Origin: Polytrichum commune
Lineage: Eukaryota > Streptophyta > Polytrichopsida > Polytrichales > Polytrichaceae
DNA: 64,000 nt
Assembly: GCA_950295325.1 (NCBI GenBank)
Contig: OX485808.1
Coordinates: 19,302,527 to 19,366,526, forward strand
Direction: 5' to 3'
Part shown: one piece after another, positions 54,817 to 64,000 of the stretch
How positions within the stretch are numbered: position 1 is the stretch's first letter
Layout: the number at the start of each line of letters is the position of its first letter
Notes under the pieces: model-generated
What the model was told of the DNA's origin: nothing
Database searches by the model: none
What the model saw: the letters and a program-made list of their open reading frames with translations, nothing else
Translations under genes and position numbers: made by a program

Positions 54817-56220
54817 GATGATAGGAGGTCCCCATTTGTGAGTGGAGTTTTTTGGGGGGACTAGGGGCGGAGTAAAAAACATTCTCATGTTGGTTGTCAA
54901 TTCACTTAACCATATGTGTTTGAAACCTTTTATGCCCACCTCTTTGTTACCAAGAAATCTACTAGGATAGTCACTCTTTTACCTTTTAAGGTAACTTCCG
55001 GATTAGTTTAGTATAAATCTTGTACTTCCCCTTGCTTCAGTGAACAGTCGAGTTCCGCGCAGTGAGTCCTGCTTTGGTTGTCTTCAAGCTCTGCCAAGGT
55101 TTCTTCAATATGAACCATGAACAGGAAGCGCCACTTGAAGGTGAACTTGAACTGACATTTAGTGAGTACGGAGAATGTCTCCCAAATAGGTTAGAATTGC
55201 AACATGTGGATACTCGAGAATGGAAGGCAACCAACAAAGTAGATTAGTCATTGCAACATGTAGCTATTGGAAAATGGAAGGTTGTTAATATGTGCATTAA
55301 TGTAAGAAAACAACATTTTTCGAGAGTATTTCTCCTTTGCACTATGGTATGTTGCCCTATTATAGAGAATTGCATCTTGAGCAAATTTTAGCATCTATGG
55401 ATTTACATGTTTCTTCAAGAAATCTTTATTGTAAATCAAGAAATTTAATCTAAATCTCCATTTCTTATTTCATATTTCTGGACATAATATGAATTCTTAA
55501 CGTGTTGTATTAGGTTGATGGACCTAGTGATACCTCATATTAGATTTCAAGTATCCTCAATCTTAGACAGTAACGGTTGTCATTGTCGTCTATAACTATA
55601 TGATATTTTACCTCTAAGTTTATCTTTACACACTTATCATACGATTTGGGACCATTGCCTAATGAGCTAATTACACACCATGTGTCTTGAATCTGACACC
55701 TTAGTAACCAATCATAGCAAAAGAATAGGAAGGAATTATCTTGTCCTTGAAAACATGCTTACCTTGTCATGATTGTGTTCTAATTTTTGGTACTTGCCTC
55801 TCCCATGTAAGTGCTTTGAAGTTTCCTTCATAGAGACGGGCTCCATTTAACTTTGGCACCTCCCCACCTTCATTAAGGAGGACGTTAAATACCCCCCCAC
55901 GAACTTATAGGGGGCACCTCTGACAGGTACAGGACTGCCCGCGAAGTGACGTCAGCAGTGTCCAGCCGTCCATCCACTCCACTCCATGTTCATCCACTCC
56001 ACGTCCGCGTTGAAGGCGTCCTCCAGACCTGCGTAGCTAGGATTTAGTACACGACATTGACATATACTAAGATCCTTATATATTTATACATACAATGTTA
56101 TATACACAATGTTACAAGTATAGGGTACTGTATATCCAGTTCTGCATTTGCTGTTCTGTATACCCAGATCTGTACACCCAGACCTAGTTCTGCATATGTA
56201 CATATATAGTACATGCTTTG
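54817..56220. other. 3' flank of the kinase gene and spacer, no confident gene
   Basis: A short acidic frame at about 55,110-55,247 (MNHEQEAPLEGELELTFSEY) is of unknown status. Around 55,880-56,030 lie CCCCCC runs and repeated CATCCACTCCA words close to the start of the MULE-associated array. No terminal inverted repeat for the neighbouring MULE could be fixed here. Confidence 0.35.
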
Positions 56221-56224
56221 TAGA

Positions 56225-56610
56225 TCTGCAATGGAGTGTTCCTGTATATCTACCTATACAGAACATTCCCTTCAGATTTGCGATGGAGTCGTTCTGCATA
56301 TGTACCTATACAGAACATACTCTGCAGATCTGCAGAATGGACTCGTTCTCAATCTCTACCTATAGAAAACATGATCCGCAGATCTGTAAATGGACTCGTT
56401 CTCAATCTCTACCTATAGAGAACATGATCTGCAGATCTGTAAATGGATTCGTTCTCAATCTCTACCTATAGAGAACATGATCTGCAGATCTGTAAATGGA
56501 CTCGTTCTCAATATCTACCTATACAGAACATGCTCTGCAGATTTGTAAATGGATTCGTTATCAATATCTACCTATACAGAACATGCTCTACAAGTATGCG
56601 AATGGAGTGA
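56225..56610. repeat. 53-bp tandem repeat, seven units, upstream of the MULE
   Basis: TACCTATA occurs at 56,251, 56,303, 56,357, 56,410, 56,463, 56,516 and 56,569, spaced 52-54 bp. Units contain GAACATGATCTGCAGATCTG and TAAATGGACTCGTTCTCAAT. It is probably subterminal to the MULE. Confidence 0.93.
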
Positions 56611-56732
56611 TTTTTGGATCTAGGGTTTAAGGGTCTTGGAACGCAGAGCACACATTTCTTTGCATAGTGTGTGATGGTTTAGGGTTTCGTCATTTGTGCT
56701 CGCATTTTCAGATTGAGTTCTTTGCTATCCGT

Positions 56733-56904
56733 TTCCAGTTCTGCTGTTCGAAGTAGTTGGGTACTGCTCAAATTTTCTTCATCGCCTTCACCTTGCAAGG
56801 ACACATCCCCTCCCTCGTTTCCAGTTCTGCTGTTCGAAGTAGTTGGGTACTGCTCAAATTTTCTTCATCGCCTTCATCTTGCAAGGACACATCCCCTCCC
56901 TCAT
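56733..56904 (+). repeat. 86-bp tandem duplication before the MULE start
   Basis: GTTTCCAGTTCTGCTGTTCG (56,733) recurs at 56,819, and the following text (GAAGTAGTTGGGTACTGCTC...ACATCCCCTCCCTC) is the same apart from one or two bases. Confidence 0.93.
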
Positions 56905-56917
56905 CACATTCGTATTC

Positions 56918-57520
56918 ATGGAAATGGCCTCCCGAAATTCTGTGCAAGAGAAGGCGACCACCCATTTCCCCCGCAATTTGTCAAATCCTCAATCCAGTGT
57001 AGAGTGTGATGATGACATTCCACAAATCGCTCCTGCAACATTTCGTGCAATGCAGGCTGATCTTATAATTTCGTTGAGAGAGAGAGTTCAAAATCCTCCT
57101 CCAGGTGCATTTGCTATGGACGACTTGGTGTGGACCAACCACGTTACTCAAGGTTAAGGGATACAGAAAACCTCTAAGCTAGTTGTAATATTGTGGGAGA
57201 GACTTGATGATTTCATTAAAGACGAGCAACAACATCCTCAATTTCCCTGCAATTTCACCAAGGAAATCGTGCGTGTTAACTTGCCAAACTCCTTGCGAAC
57301 ACCTCGTGCACACAGTCCTGCAATTGTACTGAGGTTTGATCTACTGCCTACTCTAAATTTGAAACCACACACTATTCATGTTCTGCTTGTCATAATGTGC
57401 TCAGCAGCCAAATATCAAACTTATGCATTTCATTCTACACTCCACAATTTGCAGTACATTGTCCTTACTGTTCATGAGGGTGTATGGATTCCATGTCCTG
57501 CAATTATGTACATATAAAAT
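56918..57520 (+). pseudogene. Probable N-terminal exon(s) of the MULE transposase, with an in-frame TAA
   Basis: From the ATG at 56,918 one frame reads MEMASRNSVQEK, RERVQNPPPGAFAMDDLVW, TAA at 57,155-57,157, then (same frame) GIQKTSKLVVILWERLDDFI and FPCNFTKEIVRVNLPNSLR, reaching a stop near 57,517. Protein-like composition on both sides of the TAA suggests one broken exon, or a short intron over it. The link to the exon at 57,658 is inferred from position. Confidence 0.5.
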
Positions 57521-57657
57521 GATACATATTCAATACATGTGTGCTTCTATTGCCATTGCAGATACATATGCAATTTTGGCCCTGAAGATAGGAGTGATAT
57601 TGTTGTGCATGATATGCAAGCTCTACTGAAATCTACACAAAAAAATAAAAGCAGAAG

Positions 57658-60153
57658 ATGTTGCAGAAGAAAAAGCGAGGTAAGAAGGTAGTACCGGAAT
57701 ACGAGTCTTTCGCAGTGAGCAAATCAACCCGTCCAAACGCTGCGCGCATTGGCAAGACATATGCGGGCAACTCAGTGAAGCGAGGGTGCCAATGTTGTTT
57801 TCTTGCGAAGAAGCCCTATCTGGACCACTCGTTGTGTTTGCTAATTTATGAAAATGCAGAACACTTGAATAAAGCTGGAGAACACTGCCACGGCACCATG
57901 ATCGGTGGATTTAGATATGCGCTCGGTGCTGGTCTTTCAGATGAAATGAAACAAAAAATTGCTCAAATGCATGCCTATGGGTTATCCCCTGCCCAAATCA
58001 TGCAACAACACACCAAAGAGGTTCGTGAGCTTGCCGTGTCTAATGGAGTGGTGACGCGCGACACATTCTTGTTGCCGTCCGACGTCAAAAACATATGTCG
58101 AAAGAGGGCTGAAGACCTGTGGGAGAAACATCCGTCCGACCCGATTAGCGTCCGTATGTGGGCAGCAGAGAATCCAGACAGCGTGTTCTACTACCAAGAG
58201 CACTCGCTACTGGACCTTAATTCTCAAACACAAGACGACTCACCTTTCACCATAGGCATACAAACTGAATGGCAACTTGAAATGATGGCAAACTTCGGTC
58301 ACAACAATGTTCTTTCCATTGACGCCATGTTTGGTACCAGCCAGACTAGGGTAAGCTAATATCTATGTCCTTCATCTTCGTCGTCGTGTTCTGTTATGAT
58401 TTTCTCATACTGCCAGTCAATTTGTTTCAACCATGTTCTGCCCTATGCTAACAATGATGTTCATTGTTTTCTACAGTACCCACTCTACACTGTTATGGTG
58501 TTCGATGATTGGAGAAATGACATACCAATGGCTTTCTTTGTCATTTCGCGGACACGTGAACAAGATCTCCGCCCAGTTCTTCAAGCGCTGCATGACAGGG
58601 TTCAAGGGTTCAAAAATGATTGGTTACCATCCATTATTGTTGACAATGCTCAGGCTGAAATTAACACACTTGGGTAAGCAGTTATTGTATGTTCTGCAAC
58701 TTTTACTTTGTAGTCTCACCCCAATATGTAATGTAGAGTCCTGCATTGCATATTGGTGTTAATTATTAATTCCTCACTGTTACAAGTATTTTCCTCAATG
58801 TTCATCATCTGAGCTCATAATCTGCTGTTTTGTCTCTTGCGCAGTATAGTGTGGCCGCAAGCCAAAATTTTCCTGTGCTTGTGGCATGTCAAGAAGTCAT
58901 GGGCAGAGAACGCCATCAAGAAAATTTCAAGCGTTGCAGAACGCAACACTATTCTTCAAATGCTCGGCGACATAATGTACGGAAAAGGTTGCAAGGTTGA
59001 CGATGATCCTATCGACTGGGCCCTTGACCAACTTGACAATATATCTAATACTCGTCCATTGGCGAGTGCGTTCATGAGATACATGAACGATGTTTGGCGA
59101 GCCAAGACACCAATGTGGTGCGTCGGAGCGCGACGGATACCACATGCAGGACAGAACACTAACGCGGCTATTGAATCCTATCACATCAATTTGAAGAGTG
59201 TTCTAAACTTTGCCAAAGAGAGATTTGTGGGTAGGCGCATGGATTGGCTTATTTATCATCTAACGGGTGACGTTTTGACTCATTACTGGTACAGTGTCCA
59301 ATGCAAAGCATACGGATATATACGCAACAAGAAACAAGAGGGTATTGTTGCATCTGCAATTATGGGAGCCAACGACATACCTGACAGTAATGTCCTCATT
59401 TGTATGGACGAGGATGTTGCATATGTGGGGTCTGTAAACAACCGCCCGAAGGTGTGGACCATCAAATGTCCGGACTCTGAATGGGCACAATGCGACTGCC
59501 CCGTCGCCAAAGAGGGCATGATTTGCAAGCACACCATTAAAGTCTTCAAGATACTTCACCCTGGAATTGAAGATGGTGCCATAGTTCGTGAAGCTGGTAC
59601 ACGACATGGAACTCAGCGCGGCACTCCAATTGCGCGTTGCTACGCAGGACTGTCACAACAGATTACTCAAATCCATGTTCCGGAAGACGTCGGCACGCCA
59701 ATCGAAGTTGAACCTGTGGTGCAAGACAATGTTCTACAAATTGATGTTAATGAAGATCACATCACTCTAACTCCTGTGGACCCTGTGACTGTGGACGACG
59801 AACAGAACCCCTCGCAATTCTCTTCTCAGTTTACCCAGATGGACTCCTTCAATTCGACTCCCCTTTCCCAAGAGAGTTCTTCACAAGCACCTACTGCCGC
59901 AACCGCGCACGACATTTACGCCAGCCTTGCACTCAAGGCTGAGCAACATCCTCTTCTACAAACTCACTTGATCGCTGGCCTTAGGCATATTCGGGGCAAG
60001 CAAAACCAGCTTATTGCACAAGGTGTTACACGGATGCCATTGACTCCTACGACAACCTCGTTTCCAAAGAGGACAGGCGACAACTCTTTAAAACGCCGGA
60101 GGAGTTTCCTGGAGTTCCCGTTGCCGAGGAGAAAGCTTTCTAGCTCCAAATGA
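57658..60153 (+). CDS. MULE transposase with N-terminal zinc motif and SWIM finger, three exons
   Basis: Exons: 57,658-58,350 (donor GTAAGC), 58,477-58,673 (acceptor TACAG, donor GTAAGC), 58,845-60,153 (acceptor GCGCAG, stop TGA). Joints read TSQTR|YPLYTV and NTLG|IVWPQAK. An N-terminal Cys/His cluster (RGCQCCF...H...EHCHGTM) comes first. The DDE core follows: VLSIDAMFGT (first Asp), SIIVDNAQAEI (second Asp), the FLCLWHVKKSW motif and NAAIESYHINLK (Glu). Then a SWIM finger (CDC...CKH, about 59,490-59,532) and a serine/threonine/glutamine-rich tail ending in a basic stretch. The frame is intact, so the enzyme could be active. It lies tail to tail with a ULP1-like gene, as in ULP-carrying MULEs of plants (Kaonashi type). 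Confidence 0.88.
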
Positions 60154-60787
60154 TAGGGTTTAAGGGTGAACAATAATCTGCATTATCTGCATATTTGTAA
60201 TGCAGTACACAGTTAGTTCTTACTTGTAATAGTTCTTAATTTTGTGTGCAAAGTTATGTGTTAACAATAAAATGGTTCTTCCTAAGTACCATATCTGGGT
60301 GTAGTAGGGTGATTCATGTTCTGGTTACGACATACCTCAGCTCATTTTCCTTGTTGTACTGCAACTCGCCTGTCCTGCTCATTGTGTACTGTTCTGCACC
60401 ATTTGTTGATCACACGCCAGTTGTCCTGCCCATCCCCTGTTCTACACTTCTTCTACTGCACATCGACTGTTTCTGGGTTTCATGCGTTTTCATCATGACT
60501 GCTCCAATCCCTTTCAAGTGATCCCATCTAACCACACCCCCCCAACATCCCAAATCACATATGGTCTTGTGAAATGCCATTGCTTTATATCAAAATGGTT
60601 GCTATTAAAAGCAGTACAAATGGTCTTTGACCTTCGAGTGTTCTTTGTATCTTGTTCTGCGTTTTCCGTTCTGTATATCCTGTTCTGTGTATCCTATTCT
60701 ACATGACTACACGCTATTTGATGTTGTACAATGTAATGGAAACTGTAAGTCCATTTTACAACATGTTACACATGCAAAAAATACAAC
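60154..60787. other. Spacer between the convergent transposase and protease genes
   Basis: TTCTG-rich text (GTTCTGCGTTTTCCGTTCTG, TATATCCTGTTCTGTGTATC), likely shared 3' untranslated sequence of the two genes. Nothing coding was recognised. Confidence 0.4.
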
Positions 60788-62780
60788 CTAACTCCTGTCG
60801 ACTATTTTCTGAGGTTCGACCTTGAGCCTTACTCTGCGATGTCGTTTCGCCGGAGGTCTCCGTTGTGGTGCTGTCTGGAGTACAATTTTCACATTCCATT
60901 CCGTGGAGCGGTGCCGTCCATTCTCTATCACATCGATCAACGCATTCCTCACGACCTTCCTTGTACGCAATGCCTCTGTCCTACTATAGTTCAACGCGAA
61001 TCCCTGCAACAACACAAACATCCTTAGAACATTTGTTGAAGAACAGCAGTACATTCATTGTGGTAGTATTATACTTAAACTTTTCATGATCTATTACTCA
61101 TCTGCGTATTCTCTATGCATATTTAGGTGTTCGAAGAGGTCTAAGACTCAATTACCTCACACAATGTAAGGGGTCTATCTCACACGCTCTTTGTGTACTC
61201 CATGATATTCTTCAACATGTAGAACCCGCAAGCCCAGCTAGAATTTTGTTGTGGCACAATTTGCTTGTACCCACTGACGGGACGAGCTAACAACAGTCCA
61301 CATATCAGAATCGGTATCATTGCCACTCCACGCAGCCTACAACTTTCCGAGTCTTGTTTCAATTCTGGTGTCGGAATGGAGACTTGACCCTACCAAGGAA
61401 TCGAGATGGAAGAACCCGTGTTCCCCTACTATGTAAATCGTCCAATGTTTCCCGCAGGTATAAGGAACTATTAAAGTGTTTATGTTCTGCGTTGGAAGGG
61501 CTGCATACTTGTCATGTATGAAGGCTACATATACCTCTAAGGTGTCTTTTCCTTGCTCCTGAACATGCGCTAGGAGCAGGTTTAGAAGATAAAGACTGCA
61601 AACGTGACACTTTACACTCTCAAGTTGGGGATTTAGCCATGCCCTAATCCATTCCATCATGTAGTTACTCAACTCCCCATGATTTTGAACCAAAGGCTTC
61701 ATATCCCCTTTCCACTGTAGACTCAAATTCTCACCATGATACAGAAACTCAAAACTTGCAACTTTCTTCCCACCTGCTTCAGAAATGATGGTGTCCACAA
61801 GTTCCTCAAGTCTACATAACACTACATAAAAGTTACCTTCCATCCGATTTTTGTATTATACTGCCCAGGGTGTCGTCCAAAGTTTTGTCCTCCTTAGGCT
61901 GGACAGGATGGGAGCTGACCTTCACTGGCTCAACATGTTCCTCCACCTTTGATACTACCGGGCACGCAGTGCGAGTTGAAGTGGATGCATCCTTTGTCGC
62001 CGTCGAAACTTCACCCATGTTCTGGACCGCTTTGTAGGCGTCATTGAAAAGTGCGCCTATTTCGTCCGCTGTAGCACCAGTGTCCTACGAGCATCCGGAT
62101 GAGTCCAATGGTTTGTTGTGGGTGCAACCAGTAGGGGTAGTGTCGTCGAGGTTCAACCTCCGTGCTGGAGAAACCATTGTCCTGCCATCCGGAGGCCCTA
62201 TTGCAAGCGTGTGAGACGGCGCCCTGTAAAACCACGGTCTTGTGTTGACCATTTAGCAAAAGACATAGGTGGAAGGTGCTTAATTGAACTCATAGGCTGA
62301 TAAGGGTGTGGTACGAGACACGAACCTTAATGGCGTGTTCTACATCTCATAACTAAGCTGTGTTAGGGAGAGGTCCTGCGTGCTGATGCGGTCGACGCCA
62401 TCGAAATCCATGTGCATAGGTATTGAGTCCAAACTCTCCAAATTCATGGCCTCATGTACTTCACCCACGAACCCCAGTGTTGATCGAGATGATTTTTCCA
62501 TCGGCATCGCCACCTCTTCGAACAACAACGCCCTCATGCAATGTAGGTCATGGGCAATGTCATCTGTTGTGTCTTCCACTCCCAGTCCACAATTGAACAA
62601 CCGCAATTGGGTGGACCTTACATATTGCAAGCTCTGTACTATCTCCTTCACCCGAATCTGCACGCAGGGGCTCTTCTTGTGCAGGTCACCCAACGTCAAT
62701 GTTCCTATGTCAACGTCCTCGCGGAAGACCATTGATGAACACAGAACCTGCGCCACATATCCTTCACTTACTTTGGCCAT
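60788..62780 (-). CDS. ULP1-like (C48) cysteine protease gene carried by the MULE
   Basis: Minus-strand segments in order: 62,780-62,340 (MAKVSEGYVAQVL, helical N-terminus); about 62,018-61,833 (serine/threonine- and glutamate-rich linker); 61,843-61,337; 61,362-61,180; last exon 61,003-60,788 (basic tail, acceptor CAG at 61,004-61,006, stop TAG). The catalytic pattern of C48 peptidases is present: His in CGKHWTIYIV, Asp in FFHLDSL, Gln in IVPQQNSSW and Cys in WACGFYML. These enzymes cleave SUMO from proteins or mature SUMO. Exact splice joints between the middle segments were not fixed; the Cys segment is in a different frame from the His/Asp segment, so a small intron or a frameshift lies near 61,340-61,360. 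Whether it is intact is therefore open. Confidence 0.75.
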
Positions 62781-63059
62781 CGTATGTTGTTATACAAGTA
62801 CTGTTCTGCACTATATATTACTATATTGTTTTACATTTAATATTCAAAATGTACTGTTATACGTATCATGTTCCAATTAACTTCCAATCGTCATAGTGAA
62901 GAACATGCTAAACCCCGAGGGTGATTGTCAGATGAACAGGACTCAGGACATACCTACACAGTAGTCGCGTGGAACGTTAAATAGGAAACATGTTCCACTT
63001 GAAAAATGTCTCAATGTCTCCATTTTTCTATATTGGATATGACTTCGTATTCGACAATG

Positions 63060-64000
63060 AAGCAGTGTCCATCTTCCACTATAATAAAATGTACTTAGTC
63101 TATGTTGGAGATGACTTCATGTTCCACAATAAAGCAGTGTCCATGTTGTACAACCAATAAGAATGCATGTTCCACAATAAACCAGAGTCTATTTTCAATA
63201 ATCAAGCAGAGTCCATGTTCCACAACCAAGAATGTCCATGTTCCACAATAAAGCAGTGTCCATGTTGTACAACCAATAAGAGTGCATGTTCCACAATAAA
63301 CCAGAGTCTATTTTCAATAATCAAGCAGAGTCCATGTCCCACACCCAATAAGAGTGCATGTTCCACAATAAACCAGAGTCCATGTTGCACAATTAAGTAG
63401 TGTCTATGTTCCACAACCAAGAACATCCATGTTCCACAATAAAGCAGTGTCCATGTTGCACAACCAATAAGAGTGCATGTTCCACAATAAACCAGAGTCT
63501 ATTTTCAATAATCAAGCAGAGTCCATATTCCACACCCAATAAAAGTGCATGTTCCATAATAAAGCAGAGTCCATGTTGCACAATCAAGCAGTGTCCATGT
63601 TTCACAATCAAACAGTGTCTATGTTCCACAACCAAGAACATTCATGTTCCACAATAAAGCAGTGTCCATGTTCCACATCCAAGAACATCCATGTTCCACA
63701 ATAAAGTAGTGTCCATGTTTCACAACCAAAAAATGCATGTTTCACAATAAACCGGAGTCTATTTTTAATAATCAAGCAGAGTCCATGTCCCACACCCAAT
63801 AAGACTGCATGTTCCACAATAGACAAGAGTCCATGTTCCACAACCAAAAAAAGTGCATGTTCCACAATAAACCGGAGTCTATTTTTAATAATCAAGCAGA
63901 GTCCATGTCCCACACCCAATAAGACTGCATGTTCCACAATAGACAAGAGTCCATGTTCCACAACCAAAAAGAGTGCATGTTCTACAATAAACCAGAGTCT
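63060..64000. repeat. Higher-order tandem array: about 30-bp unit, 120-bp tetramer, continues past the window
   Basis: The basic unit is CATGTTCCACAATAAAGCAG plus about ten more bases (variants CAACCAAGAA, CCAGAGTC). The label TCTATTTT(C/T)AATAATCAAG occurs at 63,188, 63,307, 63,498, 63,758, 63,878 and at the window edge (63,998). The last three intervals are 120 bp with almost no differences, so the newest growth is by 120-bp tetramers. Frames across it (SMFHNQ... and the minus-strand equivalents) are repeat artefacts. Confidence 0.93.

Noticed and set aside
63060-64000. Repetitive secreted or histidine-rich proteins encoded in both directions
   Set aside because: The frames follow from the 30-bp unit being a multiple of three; they exist on both strands and lack starts in context.

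Overview
The window is nuclear DNA of a eukaryote and almost certainly of the green plant lineage (Streptophyta). The evidence is a receptor-like/TKL-type kinase gene with GT-AG introns, a POB1-like BTB relic, a Ty3/gypsy retrotransposon, three Mutator-like (MULE) loci including one with a ULP1-type protease gene, and a TTA-target PIF/Harbinger-type MITE. It is AT-rich, gene-poor and dominated by nested repeats, as in a large repeat-rich genome. I cannot name the species. A methyltransferase-bearing gypsy element points to streptophyte algae or early land plants rather than a typical crop genome, but that is inference.

Layout. 0.2-7.4 kb (minus): a Ty3/gypsy element whose single reading frame (2,414 codons, positions 7423 down to 182) encodes Gag with zinc knuckles, aspartic protease, a complete-looking C5-cytosine DNA methyltransferase, reverse transcriptase, RNase H, integrase and a C-terminal PHD finger. 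Five in-frame nonsense codons and no frameshift interrupt it. 7.4-9.0 kb: upstream region with a 144-bp tandem array. 9.0-11.5 kb, 12.2-14.2 kb and 21.9-25.0 kb: copies of one LTR-like family (TGTGAGCC...CACA ends, internal TATA box, minisatellite, hairpin, terminal box). Two copies carry a small conserved ORF inside the LTR. The copy at 12,183-14,246 is a clean insertion with a CCATT duplication, and an empty-site paralogue lies at about 16,985. 11.8-17.4 kb: a long-inverted-arm element holding an LEA-like relic. 18.3-21.8 kb (minus): a multi-exon gene or relic with an FCP1/NIF-type HAD phosphatase domain; its C-terminal exon is partly duplicated at 25.04 kb. 25.2-36 kb: no recognisable genes apart from a MITE (29,523-30,492) and old tandem repeats. 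37-39.1 kb: BTB/POB1-like pseudogene and a GNAT-like terminal exon. 40-45.7 kb: decayed MULE with a 2.2-kb insertion, followed by a 5' fragment of a second copy at 47 kb. 50.7-54.8 kb: the most intact host-type gene, a protein kinase. 56-62.8 kb: a MULE with a spliced transposase gene and, tail to tail with it, a ULP1-like cysteine protease gene, flanked by a 53-bp array and by a 30/120-bp higher-order array running off the window end.

Functionally, nearly everything is mobile DNA and its debris. The most notable item is the retrotransposon that joins a DNA-methylating enzyme to a chromatin-reading finger in one polyprotein. Retrotransposon-borne C5 methyltransferases have been reported in charophyte algae and dinoflagellates, so the class is known; the methyltransferase plus PHD combination may be less so. 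The second is an LTR family with its own conserved small protein.
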